From contig CM051026.1 in the NCBI GenBank assembly GCA_027627225.1, positions 9,963,425-10,027,424 on the forward strand: a stretch of 64,000 nt of DNA, in the 5' to 3' direction. Positions 1 through 13,229 of this stretch are shown piece after piece. Under the pieces are notes generated by a model. The model saw nothing but the letters and a program-made list of their open reading frames with translations. It was not told where the DNA came from and did not search any database. Position 1 is the stretch's first letter. Every line of letters begins with the position of its first letter. Source of the stretch: Congeria kusceri (Eukaryota; Mollusca; Bivalvia; Myida; Dreissenidae). Position numbers and translations under genes: made by a program.

Positions 1-3000
1 AATTTTATATTCAAGTTGTCATTTTTCGGCGTAGCTGTCTAAGATCACTTTTGAATCAGATTTTCTTGCGATAATTGTGCAGCGGGAAAATTGAATGCCA
101 ATAGAATTGGGCAAGTTTTCTAATTCTAGGGAATGCAAACTTCAAACAATGGCTTAACGTAAACCAATAACTGTTGCATACTTTTGGGGATTAAAAATTT
201 ACATAATTGTTTACATAAGCGGTTAAAATGAAGTTATAAACATATCTTCAACATATACTCTAGAACTGAGGCTAATTATGAACGTAGTTTCTCATAGTAT
301 ACCAAACACAGAATGCTATATTCATTCGCGTAACGAAATAACTATTTTGTTAAGCGTACATTTATATAAGCGTTACGCTCTATAAATAGCAATTGTGCAA
401 TGTTCCCATTCATAAATCTCATTCACAGTGTTGCCGTTCCATGTAGCCCATTGATTCTAGCGAGTTCATCACATTCCAGAAACAGTAGTGTCATTCTAAA
501 AAATAGGGCGCGTAGCTAGCAACCGTTGTAAATTTGTGTTAATATACTCGTACATGCATCAATAATAGCGTTCAGAGAATCTTAAACCTAAAAATGTCAA
601 TAAATGGGGAATTTATATTTATAAACTTACTGTTAATTTGAATTAAAATTGTGGTGACGATTTATTAACGATTATTTATAATTGCGTCTTTCTATCAAAT
701 TCTCCAGTAGATGTTATTTAATATACAAAAAGATGCTACATTTTCTATAGATGCAATTTTATGAAAAAAGATTCGGAATACGTCGAATTGCTATTCGCGT
801 AGCATGAATACACAATTTGCATTACTAATTATACACAGGAACCCCGATATATCATATTTCTTCTGATATAATTTAAAATAGTCATAGGATTGTGGATTTG
901 TGATAACCGATCATGTGTATTTCCCTGTGCCGTAATATTTTTTCTCGAACTGACTTCTCACTTAAATGAATTCTAGATAACTTTCCCACACTCAACACTT
1001 CGCATTTCGTGACAAATGGACTCCACAATTGGATTAGTGGACATGTTCAAGCCCATATCACTAAAAAAAGCTTTAAATATTATTTTTGTCTAAGTGCTAT
1101 GCGATCATTACATAAACTCAGTCGACAAAAGTCACTCAAAATGTGTCATGAATTGTATACTCGTAAAAACAAATATATTACTGGACAAGCCATTAACTAT
1201 TGTGAACGATATACTTACTTTATGCCAAACCGTTTAATCGTATTCTTTGATATTTTATTTTAACAAAAAGTAAATGCTTACTGGTCACTGTTACACACTT
1301 TGTCGGGAGGCATATCATGAGCGATGCTGCTGGTTATCTTGCAGACCACCACCCCACAAACAAACATCATTATACCAGAGACGCGCTTAGGTCTGGCTAA
1401 CAGGTTTGTTACACAACAACAACAGCGAGAGTGGCAGCATGTGAGTAAATATCTACCATGTGGTGATAAACAAAAAATATCTTGCATTTTTAATGAAAGG
1501 TTCCGTAACGTTGGCAAGTGCTATTAGGAAGCCAGTAAATCAAAGCACTTGAATACTTTGCGTACCTAGTGTGAGGCTCATGCGGATTTAATACGTCATC
1601 GACCCATTGTCTTAAACAGGTACGTATAAGTTATCTTTCATAGAAATGTAAAGTACTAGTCCGATTCAATACCAATCCTGTTTTAGTAGTAACAGCGCTG
1701 TAATGGATATGGAGTCTAAACATGCGACCGGGATACCGGGCGTTCGACCATTGGACTAGGATCATTGCAATAAAATCAAGTCATAAGTCGTGCATTTGAA
1801 AGCGTATTCACTAGCATTACGTATTTTATATGTTCATATAGTATTAATATTTTCGTTAATTTTGCTATGTGTCAGTGTCATGCATGCTAGTTCGCTGGTA
1901 CGAATTCAAGGGATGCATGTTCCATGTTACTGTAAATATCAGATCGAGTTGACTACACTAGTATAAGAACTTTATACATAGACAATCTCCGAATATACTT
2001 TCCCTGCCAAAAACTCGCGCCTCAAAATAAACGAACATTCATTCATTACCCTTTACCTCAACACTGCAGTAATCCGTCAATACATTCGTAGAGAAACACT
2101 CGAAAGCAGTGGATTAGGCATGATAGAGCTGAAAACAGGTTATCCGAATAGTCTGTGTGCAAACCTGTACAGTTGTCATAGAAGATTGTGTAAATGATCT
2201 CAATATATTATCAGCGCATTAAAATCAGATATTCAGGCGATGCTTGTAAGATACAGAAATGGTTAACGTCATATGCACTTTATAATTCCTTTAACTATTG
2301 CAAATAGAACAGAGCATCAAGCATACTCCGGCTTTTGTCTACATTTATCAGCAGAAAAGGTTGCATAATGGTTGATAAAAACATTTCCGATAAAAAAGCG
2401 TGATTGCATTTTTGCACATGGCCTTTTAATAATAAAAAATAAACCTTGCTTTAACAAATGACTTCAGGAAAGAAATTACACAAAACCTCTTAACCCGGCT
2501 TGTTTGCGTATTTTCTATAGGCAGCTGAAGTCTCTATTGTCAGATTACGCATGTTTTGATTTGGTCGTGTCATTCCACTTTGAGTGAGTTGTACTGCTCG
2601 TAATGAACATTGCTTTTTAAAGGTGCAGTTTCTCAATTATAGGCTGTGAAAATTAATTTTCTGAAACTGACTTTTCCTGTTTTATAATACATGTAATTGT
2701 TCCTATTTCAATGTTTTAACAGCATAGTTCTTGTGAAAAATATCTGTTATTTTGGGGGAATTAATTGCTACCTGGTAGACATAACCAGGTAATTTATGAT
2801 ACAAAAAGGCATAATCCAAATCAAAATAAATATGTTTTACAAATTACAACCGAATAACATAGCAGACCTAACAATTTCGATGGATTCTACAAATTCCTGT
2901 TCTAAAATTCCAGTTAAAAAATGTTTTCCACACCCAAACTTTGAAACTGTCCCTTTAACGTATGACTTGTGGGTAGCCAGGGAAATGACTTTGGTTTGAA

Positions 3001-6000
3001 GTAAAATCCTCGGACTTCTCTCTATTTTGCAAACAATGGAGGTGAACGTTTATCCATCGTCTCAACAAAACAACTATTTTTGATGTACGTACAAACTTAA
3101 GCTTTGCAGCGTGATGGTTCCGCCCGCGATTAAATCGTCGTTATCACTTAGTGTCCTCGTTAAACATGTCCTTTTGGAAAATATGGAAACAAAAGCGAAT
3201 AAACCATGTCAATAAATTTACATTTTTTCGGCGAAGCTGTTTAACCCAACTTTTTACCTTTCTCAACATCCAATCAAATGTTGTGAAACTTTCCCGCCAG
3301 TAGCCCCGAAGGAATAAATCCTAACATTGCATCCGCTATTTAAAAAGAAATCCCAACCACGGCCTGTAAAAAATGGCTCCATTTCTTTTGGAGGTAAATG
3401 GACAAATTAGCAAATGTGAAAAAATCCAGTCAGATTTCTTTACTTTGTTTACATTTTTGACTGATTTCTAGTTCTGAGCTCCACCTAGAAAGTTGCATTG
3501 GCTCAATTTTAATTTTCCAATTACACGCCGATGTTTAAAGGCCGTGTAATACAATTATAACATTGGGAAAATCCCTCGTTTACATCGCATATTCGATAGG
3601 TAACATTCCATAGAATGCTGACTAACCTGCGCCTATTAATAGACTAGTATACGCTTCAACAACACTGGGTCGTTCTAACAAGCATCCGGATAATCATCGA
3701 CGATAAGATTAATAAACAATCAAGAATTACTTATATTTATATACTTACCATGTATGTTGATTTGAATAAAGGTTGGTAGATCTATTTATTAAGAATGATA
3801 AATAATTGCATTTTCTCTTACTCTTTCTCAATAATAGTTGTACACAAAAACGCTCGAGACGTATTTTCCCAAAGGAATATAAATCTAATTCGCCACTATT
3901 TAAAATTGCGTTACATTTTTGTTATCACACAATTAAGTTAAATCATTATTTTTTATTGCGATGAACGTTCCCTGGTGTATGTCATGGTTTGTTTGTATTT
4001 GGCACACATAGTATAAAAGCTTATACTGTTGCAAATATTATAAAGGCTGATATTCATTCTCGTTATTATTTTCTTGGAAACAATCTAGCTTATAGTAAAT
4101 TTTGATTTGCCTGATTTGACTGACAAATATTGTATAAATTGCTTAGATTAAAAAAGATTCACTGATGAAAATGTAAGATCGGTTAAATGTACGGACATTT
4201 CATAATCAAGTTATGTTAATCATTTAGACTTTTCATAGTTTCACGGCGCCATTTGACGCTCTGCATCATTGTTTTTCTTGTAAAATACTGACACCAAATT
4301 CTCATGTTGAGGCTATTCAATCCACAAATAAACATTGTTTTGATATAGAGTGAATAAATGCATTGTTTCCTAAAATACTTTAATACTAACGCTTCATACA
4401 TATATTTCTTTGTTTAATGTATTATCTCTATTGTTAACGTTACTTTGTAAAATTAAACTTACTGACATTGATGCGCAGATGAGTCTGACTTCTTTGGGCT
4501 ATTCAAGTAGCACTGATCTAAAACATGGGACTGTTCACAGTTCATTACTTTACCATGAAATAATGCTGTCTTTTAAATTTATTTTAAATATAGAAACATT
4601 GCATACTACTGTTTCAGGAGCTAGCCACATGAAAATATGAGTTCGCTATTTGATAATGAAAATTTATATATTTATTTTATTTTCTAAAAATTATATTAAA
4701 TGCGTGTAGATATTTTTTGTTTCTTATAATTCAATAGCAGACCCCGATACAGGATTTGTAGTTAGAGGTGGCGTAAATATTTCATAACCTTCCAATCTAT
4801 ACATGTATAAACGGTATATTTTGGAAATCAAGAACAAAATTAAATCGCGCGTTATTATTAATTAGACGAGATTCTACAAGCGTTCTAGGCTTCTGTGCAA
4901 ATATATTACAGTAAGAAAGCGGATAAGCTGATAGACTCATTTGACAGAAGTATGTCATTCTTCGATTCAGGAGAACGTGACAATGTCTAAGTAGTTGTAA
5001 GTTAATATTGTGCAATTTAAAAAAAAAATCGAATTTTAAAATTAGACAAGTTTACTGGAGACGTACCGCGCCTTATCCCCCGACCCCAACCCCTCTAAAT
5101 CTGCCGCTTGAGGTTTAACATAAATTTTCGACAAGCTATAGCCGTATGCAGGTGACATACATATTAATATGTCATGGAAAACCACGATTACTTAAAATAA
5201 TGGATTTGTCCAGTAATAGGTTACCGTCCTATCTTCCAATTATAAACATTCATCTAAAAGGATCCCGACGGTAATCAGGATCACTACTAACTGCTAATCA
5301 TTTGTTCATTGGGCAATTTCCAAACTTCCTGGAAAATGTTAAATGCGTACAATTGCTAACAGACAGACGTCAATTTGCTAACAAACAGACAAACAGATAA
5401 ACCAACGTTCAATTCATTTCAACATAAGTACCTTGGCGCGGTTATTATTTCTTCGTTGGTGTTCCGTGGAGTTGTTATGGACTAATGGAGCGGTATAATC
5501 AAGGGTCGTCAGGTAATTGACCACTGTAGATGTCTGGATGACAGTGCTATGTCAATTATTATTCAATCGTATTTAGATGGTAAACAACACTGTACTGTAA
5601 TAGTAATAACGAATCGTGGTATATCATTTTGAAAATTTTGCTTTCTTCATATAATATTACGGCTAGCGTCAAAACTGTTGCCTTGGAACTAAACATTAAC
5701 GCTAAATAACGAACTGGACGTAGACGGGAAACATTATGCGCTGTTGTTTTTTTTTCAACTGAATTCATTTAGTACATCACTATTAACAGGAAGAATAAGT
5801 AAACATTTTAGAAGCGTTTAATAACTGACTGTAAGGTGAACTTTGTTAATAATAAATAACGAATTAATTATGCTGATCATGATAATGACGATGATAGTGA
5901 TCCAGTTGGCGTTATGAGGTCTGAGTAAACCATATTGTATAATTTAAATAAATGTTAATCTTAGCATATTTGACGTATTGCTTATTTCTGTACGGGAAAT

Positions 6001-6245
6001 AATACCCCAAAGGCCTACTTAAATTACATTTTGAAACATTTCCAATTCCTTCATGCGGTTGGATACGAATGTTTTATGATGCGTGATATTTTATTGAATT
6101 GTTGTTTTTTAAGCAATACTGACAAATATCTGGCTGGTCTGGCTAATTAAGATTGTCATCATGGAACCAATGCATAAAATCACGGAACCGGAAGGATTGA
6201 TGTTCACATATATATTTAAAGTCATTATAAAGGCTTGGGATTTAT
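1..6245. other. Gene-free AT-rich stretch
   Basis: No open reading frame here exceeds 84 codons and none resembles a known domain. Codon-like structure and convincing splice-flanked exons were not seen. An old duplication may be present, since the AT-rich text around 610-700 resembles that around 3735-3825. A SINE head remnant lies near 1702. Nothing else can be supported. Confidence 0.6.
1702..1760 (+). repeat. tRNA-derived SINE head remnant
   Basis: The stretch contains TGGATATGG followed about 35 bases later by GTTCGACC. These match the A-box-like and B-box-like blocks of the better preserved SINE copies at 33081 and 49546. The downstream body (AGTACTGGTTCTACCCAGG) is not visible, so this is at best a truncated, diverged copy. 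Confidence 0.35.
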
Positions 6246-6249
6246 AATT

Positions 6250-6412
6250 TTCGATTTATCGGCCAATAAACAATAAACAACAATTTGGAGATCTGGTGCG
6301 CAGGAATTAAACGAGTTGTTTAATAGCCACGCATCAAAACGACATAGAGTTATTTTTTGGCTGATAGACAACGGTAATGCAAAACGTATTTCGATTCTAA
6401 CATGATTTGACG
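6250..6412. repeat. Copy 1 of nested-palindrome CCAAT repeat family
   Basis: Shows the family blocks TCGGCCAATAAACAA, a degraded GATCTGGTGCGCAGGAATTAAAC, GTTTAATAGCCACGCATC, a decayed second GGCCAATAAAC block and TTTCGATTCTAACATGAT. These blocks recur in the same order at 9826, 23301, 42311 and 50886. The copy is diverged. No coding capacity is present, so it behaves as a non-autonomous mobile repeat. Confidence 0.6.
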
Positions 6413-6567
6413 TATATTTCTAAAGTAAGGGGAACAAATCCATATGTAATTCTGCCCACTTCATTATTCTTGTTATCTCGCGTGGTGAATATTACGTTTT
6501 CAACCGTTAAAAGTTTTTGCCTTCAAAATTTAATTCATAAGAAATAAGTTTAAAGTCATGGCATAAA

Positions 6568-6641
6568 ATAGTACAGGTTCACAAGCGGACACGCACACGT
6601 TCACACGCCAACACGGACATGTTCATAGGCGAATACGAACA

Positions 6642-6672
<31 letters not shown>

Positions 6673-7196
6673 CATCATATGCGAACACGCGCACGTTTAC
6701 AAACGAACATGCACAGGTTTATAGGCGAACAAGCACACGTTCACACTCGAACATGAACACGCTCATATGCGAACACGCACACGTTCACAGGTGAACACGC
6801 ACATGCTCATACGCGAACACGCACCCGTTCATAGGCAAACACGCACACGTTCGCACGCACACCTTCATAGGCGAACACGCATATGCCCATAGGCGAACAC
6901 GCACATAACCATAAGCGAACACGCACACGCGAACACGCACACGCGAACACGCACACGCGAACACGCACACGCGAACACGCACACGCGAACACGCGAACAC
7001 GAGCATGTTCATAGGCGAACACTCATACGTTCACAGGCGAATACGCATACATTCATAGGCGAACAAGCAAGCGCGAATGATCACATGCGAACACGCACAC
7101 GTTCATAGGCTAACACGCACACGCGAACGTTCACAGACAAACATGCACACGTTCACAGACGAACACGCACATGTTTTCATGCGAACACGCACACAA
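6568..7196. repeat. Minisatellite of GCGAACACGCACACGTTCAC-type units
   Basis: Dozens of variants of a 20-24 base unit (GCGAACACGCACACG followed by TTCATAG or TTCACAG) run through this interval. It includes a pure CA run near 6645-6672 and a CGCGAACACGCACA run near 6915-6995. Minus-strand open frames reading as Cys/Val/Arg/Ala repeats are by-products of the repeat and are not annotated as genes. Confidence 0.85.
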
Positions 7197-7540
7197 GTTA
7201 ACTAACGATGTCCTTTTCGAACATTATGAGAAATTTCAATTTTTTAAATAAGTCAATGTCCAAAGAAATTTCATTCATTTCTTTCATAGAACACTCAGCG
7301 CGAATGTTCTTGAATCTCAAAACAAGCAGAAGTAGAAACACAACTGCACTTACGGTTGTTAAGGCTAAACAAAATTAATGAATCGTTTCTCGGGCACTTT
7401 GTTCCGAAAAATCAGGAGAGAGGGCGGACTTTTATTATATTGAAGTATTTATTTTGGTACTTTTTTCCCTACTCTTTTCTGTTGGCACTATGTAATGGCT
7501 GATTCAAACGGGTAAATAAGTACAGATAAAAGACAGATTT
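7197..7540. other. Gene-free gap
   Basis: Unique-looking AT-rich sequence between the minisatellite and the MITE. No open frame, RNA gene or repeat was recognised. Confidence 0.5.
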
Positions 7541-7783
7541 GAGGCTCGTCGTGGGAAAACCGGTGTTAATGAATGTGCGTAAAGTGTCGTCCTAGATCAG
7601 CTTGTGCGAACTGCACAGGCTGATCCGGGACGACACTTTCCGCCCACAGTGGATTTATGTTTAGAGGAGACTTCCTTGAAACAGAAAATACCATAAAAGC
7701 GGAAAGTGCGGACTCCACAGGCTAATCCGAGAAGACACATTACGCACATGCATTAAGTCCGGTTTTCTAACGACGCGCTTCTT
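7541..7783. mobile_element. Palindromic MITE common in heterodont bivalves
   Basis: The left end GAGGCTCGTCGTGGGAAAAC and the reverse complement of the right end GAAGCGCGTCGTTAGAAAAC pair as terminal inverted repeats. The pairing continues through TTAATGNATGTGCGTAA and AGTGTCGTCC-like blocks. Two internal hairpins of the GCACAGGCTGATC type give a strongly foldable element. There is no coding capacity. From memory this sequence is very abundant in Dreissena and related clams, and it is one basis for the organism call. Confidence 0.75.
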
Positions 7784-8460
7784 TTATAGTTATAACAACA
7801 ACAAAAGTAGCCCTTTTTGAAAAATTCAAATATATATTTATTAATTACTCATGTTACAAACGGTCATTAGAGCAAGCAGACGTGTAAGGGCAATCAATTT
7901 GAATGTTCATATTTAACATAAGTGCCTTTAAATTGATACACCATCAGCATTAAAGTACTTCTATTTATAGAATTAAACTTCGTAATTTATATTTTAATAA
8001 CTGTCAAACATATGAATTATTTTTGCAATAAATCACCAACAATTCTTGGAAAGGAAAACCCGAGTATACTGCAACACATGTCAGTGCGGCTGAAATTTTT
8101 GTTGGTTACCATAGACTTATTGACACAGATTTTCTTTTAAAAAATGGAATGTTATTAAACAAGCAAGAGCATCTACGAAAAACAAGTTTAAATCAACAAA
8201 CAGACCAAATTAACAAAAGTAATCGGATATGACATGTTTCAAAGTTGAGATTTACAGATTATTTCACAGTGTGTGTATATCCGATAATATTACATCAGAC
8301 TGGAAGAAAGTGACTTGAAATACCGAAATCTACCTATACATGTGAGGCTTCTTCCTCAATGTTCAAATTCGGATTTGGGTCTCGCAGCTGTCAATGAAAT
8401 CTCATTCAAAACATCGTATCGTAGAAATAGTTATTGGGAACGTTTATATGGCGTTTATCA
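7784..8460. other. Gene-free gap
   Basis: AT-rich sequence without a supportable gene. The 88-codon open frame beginning at 8315 runs into the dispersed repeat that follows and shows no domain, so it is not called. Confidence 0.5.
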
Positions 8461-9110
8461 GTCCCACCCGATATGCGATCCTAAGCGAGGTCTCGATGTA
8501 AGGTATCTATGTATAAAGTTTCATAAAAATATGTCAATGCGTTCTCAAGTTATTGAGGGGAAACCGTTTTTCTATTTTTAGGAACAGGGACCTTGACCGT
8601 TGATCTGTTGACCTCAAAATATACAGGGTTCTTCCTTTCCTCCCAAGTAATCAGCGTACCTACTTTCACGATCGTAGGTCAAAGCGTTATCAAGATATCG
8701 TTCGGCAACGAAATGGTCTACCGTTTTTCTATTTTTAGTAACGCTGACCTTGACCTTGACCCCACCCACCCCATATGCAATCCTAAGCAAGGTCTCGATG
8801 TAAGGTATCTATGTATAACGTTTCATTAAAATATCTCAATGCGTTCTAAAGTTATTGAGGGGAAACCGTTTTTCTATTTTTTGCAACGGGGACCTAGACC
8901 TTTGACCTGTTGACCTCAAAATATATAGAATTCTTCCTTTCCTCCCAATTAACTAGCGTACCAACTTTCCTGATCGTAGGACAAAGCGTTTTCAAGATAT
9001 CGTGCGGAAACGAAATGGTCTACGGGCAGACCTACCGACCGACCGACCTACCGACCGACCGACAGGTGCAAAGCGAGATACCCCCACTTCTTCGAAGGGG
9101 GGCATAATAA
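8461..9110 (+). repeat. Dispersed repeat, two ~300-bp units with (ACCG)n and terminal hairpin
   Basis: Two units begin with ATATGCRATCCTAAGCRAGG (near 8471 and 8772) and share GTTATTGAGGGGAAACCG, a TTGACCTCAAAATATA block and a GATCGTAGG block. The second unit runs into a (ACCG)n tract near 9030-9063. The repeat ends in CCCCCACTTCTTCGAAGGGG then GGCATAATA, a C/G stem capped by TTCG. A relative is found at 60433-61010. Probably a non-autonomous mobile repeat; the class is uncertain. Confidence 0.7.
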
Positions 9111-9825
9111 GAGAAGCTGGGGCGGAATGCATAAATCTCCTGAGAAAGACAATAATAAAGGATACAAAAGTAAAAATTAAGATAACGTTTTATGTGAAAT
9201 GAAAATAAAAAAGAAGCATTTGTCACAGTTTTACTAGAATAAACGATTCAAACTCGAGCTATAATTGAAATGGTCACAGAGACATTGACTTAAGTGTTCA
9301 CTAAAAAGCTTTATGAGTACATGCACAGACACATGAGGCAAAAACAAAAACTCGTTTGATTTCCGCTGATATCTCATACAATATCTACGAGGGGAGGTAA
9401 AATATAACTATTTTTGTTATTAACTTTTTTTTCTTCGCCGCATATTCACCACGCAGTTAAAGTATATCGGAATGCATGTAAAATGTTTAAATGCCACCAA
9501 CAAAGAAACTGTAACTTAACTATAAATAAGGTCATAAAAAAGAGATTTCTAGCAAGAAACGTATAATATAAGCGAAAACTGCCGAAAATCAGAAAAACTT
9601 AATGATTGATAGGAAAAAAAAATTTAGGGTCGGCGGAAAAAATAGGCTGGGGGAGGGTGGGGGGTGGCAAGCGGAAATAAATAAATTTTTTACGCTGATT
9701 ACTTGCTCAGATATCGCTGTGACCTGTGTTATTCTTGTTATTGTTTCACGTAGATTCATGTTGACGCCTATGCTACAATTTCTCGTCCAACTTGTAAGCT
9801 ATTATATTTAAGAAATACTTTTCTA
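9111..9825. other. Gene-free gap with a G-rich tract
   Basis: No supportable gene. A G-rich tract with runs of five, three and six G lies at about 9649-9667. It does not meet a strict four-run G-quadruplex pattern. A 69-codon open frame starting at 9602 crosses this tract and has no recognisable domain. Confidence 0.5.
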
Positions 9826-10250
9826 TTTATCGTTGTTTAGTGGCCAATAAACAATGATTTGGAGTTCTGATGCGTAGGAATTTAACCACGAGGCCGTTAG
9901 CCCGATTGGTTTAATAGCCACGCATCGGAACAACAAAGAGTTGTTTATTGGCCAATAAACAACGATAATGCAAAAATAATTTCGATTCTCACATGATATC
10001 GTTACAATTGCAAAATTATTTGTCATATCATGTGAGAATCGAAATAATTTTCGCATTATCGTTGTTAAGCGGCCAATAAACAACGTTTTTGAGTTCTGAT
10101 GCGTAGGAATTTAACCACGAGGTCGTTGGCCCGATTGTTTTAATAGCCACGCATCAGAACGACAAAGAGTTGTTTATTGGCCAATAAACAAGGATAACGC
10201 GAAAATTATTTCGATTCTCACATGATATGACAAATAAATTTGCAATTGTT
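9826..10250. repeat. Copy 2 of nested-palindrome CCAAT family, duplicated head to tail around an inverted centre
   Basis: The perfect palindrome TGTTTATTGGCCAATAAACA, extended by one matching base on each side, occurs twice (9941-9962 and 10170-10191). Each flanks a larger inverted pair, GAGTTCTGATGCGT against ACGCATCAGAAC. In the centre, TTCGATTCTCACATGATAT at 9981-9999 is mirrored by ATATCATGTGAGAATCGAA at 10025-10043. A third copy of that arm lies near 10210-10228. This is the best preserved and most complex member of the family; no protein is encoded. Confidence 0.8.
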
Positions 10251-11379
10251 ATGATAACTACATTTTAATATGCTCCGCTCACAATTGGGACTACTTTTTA
10301 CTTCGTTTATTGCGGGGTAGTTTAACAACGATAATTTTGTTCCTTGACTATAGAAAAAAATCGGCAAGTATGTTAGAATTCAAATTGATGATAGGACAGA
10401 AGTCAGTGAATGACATGCTTTGTAAAATCGCGCCTGGTTTACATGGTGCAGTAAAATAATACATGATAAATACAAATTTAATTATTCATGTAATAATAAC
10501 GCAGTTAGTTGGATTTTTTTCTTTATATTAATAAGCAATATAACATTAACTTGCTACTACTGATCGATGTAAAAAAGTAAGTATATGTTACCGTGTGCCA
10601 GATTTTCGACATTTTCAAGTCGAATGAAATATATTAATCACCCGTACCACCTCGAAAATCGTTACAAGTAACTACAATTTTTCAAAGTTAAAACTGACCC
10701 AAACATGACTGGGGATCCCAATCCGTTCTTAAACTTAAAAATAAAGAGCAAGCTTAGACTCAAGAAAATGTACTTCTGCTTTTGCAAATATTCTGGGTCC
10801 CAATGTTGCTTATGTCCTAACAAATCGTTCTAAATAAAGAATGCTGTAACTAGAGTCGACGGAAACCAAGTAAGATTCAAATTTACGCGCTCTTAGAACA
10901 GAACAGTTTCAAGAATATTCTTTATTGTAAGTCTTAAGTCTAAGAATAGGTTGGTGAATACGGGCCCAAATCTGATGTCAATGTTTACAGCATTTGCACT
11001 TTGTTGCGCTTCAATTTAGCAAAGTCTGGATCATATTCGACATATGTTCAATATATCTTGCAAACATAGTCCTAGTTTATAACTGTTGTTATAAAATAAT
11101 CTACATTTATATTAAAACAATCGAAAAAAGTCCCTCAGCAACTGATGCACGCCTCAGCAAATTCAGATCGCTAACGTTTAATTCACATAGACCAGCATTT
11201 AGTATTTTAAAATGTTCTGACACAATAAAGAAATACTACGGCATGTCAAAAATTAACATTAAATTACATTTTCAATCGCTCATTCTAAATTTTGTTTTAT
11301 TTTTCTGAATTTATACAAAACCTCCACAAAAATACGCTATGAATATGAACAGCCTCTATATGCTGCTATTTACCATGAC
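10251..11379. other. Gene-free gap
   Basis: The tail of the palindrome family (GGACTACTTTTTACTTCG...CTATAGAAAAAAATCGG) extends to about 10360. The rest is AT-rich. A 104-codon open frame at 10994-11308 has no domain signature and low-complexity AT-driven composition, so it is not called. Confidence 0.5.
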
Positions 11380-11485
11380 CGTCGGCAGACACACGGTTGC
11401 GCTCATCGGCCGACACACGGTTGCCTACATCGGTCGACACACGGTTAGCTTTCGTCGGCGGACAAACCTCGTGTTCATCGACGGC
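11380..11485. repeat. Short tandem array of a ~25-bp GC-rich unit
   Basis: About four diverged units of the form CGGYCGACACACGGTTGCCT plus 5-7 bases follow each other. The unit is GC-rich inside strongly AT-rich surroundings. Confidence 0.75.
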
Positions 11486-13229
11486 ATATAACCATCTTTA
11501 AAACGATTATTATTATGGAATTCAATCAAATATGTTAATTTGCCGGTTAATGGCAGACCCGTGCGTCTGTGTTACGATGCGCAGTCAAATGTCATTTAAA
11601 TAATCCAAGACAGTTTAATACTATGACATACTATTACATAATATTTACAACGCTTAAAATCTGGCTGAATACCTTAAAACGGCAAACTATCAAATTATAC
11701 GTCAACTCTCAAATGTAAGAACACACGTTTTGTGCCACGCGTTTATACATGAAATGCTTACAAAACAAAATAAAATGAATACCATTTTAGTGGTACCATA
11801 CATATCCGTTGACGTTTGTTCATTAATAAAAAGCAAATTTGCGTCCAAAATTTCAGGAAGCATGAGCGTTTTATCTACAGCCGAGGACGACAGCAATAAT
11901 TCGTGATGAATTCCACGCTACCGGAAGTGTAACAGGCCGCTGCAAGACAACCGCGAAGGAAGTTACCATCCCTGAACAAGTCACGGCGGTACGTAGACGA
12001 TGACTTAAATATGGCATATGGCCAAAATTGAGGGTACAATTTACGGCGAGACACCGTGCATTGCGGTGGATCTCGACTAGACGACATGTTTGACGTTCCA
12101 TGGCCGACTACGCTAACGTTGTCAATGTCAATAATGTCAATTATTCCAGCTATGACGACAGAGCGCGTCATTTTCGTTTTATTGCCAAATGCTATTTTCA
12201 CGACAGAGTAAGTAAGCGGGTGGTTCCGTGAATCGCTACATAATAAAACTGGGGCCGTATCACCGAAACATCTTAAGTTTAACTGAACTGAATATTTCTA
12301 CTAGTATAATGTATGATTTACAGTTACGTGAACACGATTCATTTATTCAGTTTACAGCGAATTTACACTATGCGAAATGTCAAAATAATTTAAATAAAAT
12401 GTTAATTTTAAAGTTATGGATAAGATTTTACTCAAGATGTTCCAGGAAAAAAGCCCCTGAACGCGTAATTTGTTAACGTAAACTTTAAACGCAGTACGTT
12501 ATCAACGGGGAGTTTTCAAACCAAATCTTTTACCATAACTAGAAAGGAAAACTAAGTATGATTCTCGCGCGCCACACTGTTCCGTGTCACGGGTGCAACA
12601 CGGAATGCTACAGAACAGCCGCGTTCCTAAGACTACAGACCTTAGTCCAGTCGGGCAGGTTCGGGTGAATTGGGAAGGCGAGTTGGATCAATGTTTGGGG
12701 TGAGTATGGAATAACCTGTAAAAACCGGCAGCACACCGCCGGCAAGCGCGGAACATCCTCACACGGCGGTTTATTCAGAATTTACATCAATGGCATTCAC
12801 AAAACAGCATCAATAAAACAAAGTATCGTGTCCAATCTACATTAATTACTTGATGTAGAACAGTTGAGTAATGTAAATGTAGGGAAGTAAATTTGCAATT
12901 CTTACTGCATGCCCGAAATTAAACTCTTCAAAGACAACCGGTCCGAGCGAAAAATCTCGGACCTACGGACACCCGTTAAGAACGAACCGTGACAACAACA
13001 ACAACAACAGCCAAACCAGCACATTAATAATGTACACAAGAATGTGAAAGCCTGCAGTAGCGCTGAATATATTTATGCTGAAACACGTAACAAATGTAAA
13101 TTCGGATGTTGCAAGATTTCTTAGGGTTTGATGGACGCTGTTAAACGGACATCATACTTGGTTGTCTTTAACATAACACCGATACTCCTGAACAGGGCGA
13201 AATACATCAAATAAAACTTTGAAATTCAC
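11486..13229. other. Mostly gene-free; CpG-richer patch at 11875-12171
   Basis: On the minus strand an ATG at 12171 opens a 98-codon frame ending at 11875, and a second frame is open over 11871-12101. CpG density and base balance over 11870-12200 are visibly higher than in the flanks. A second CpG-richer patch lies at about 12560-12780. No domain is recognised. It could be a first exon, a decayed transposon gene or chance. Confidence 0.3.

Noticed and set aside
6785..7022. Two minus-strand open frames reading Cys/Val/Arg/Ala repeats
   Set aside because: They are translations of the CACACG minisatellite in two frames; not genes.
9649..9667. G-quadruplex
   Set aside because: Only three clear runs of three or more G with short loops; a fourth run is just GG, so a strict call is not met.
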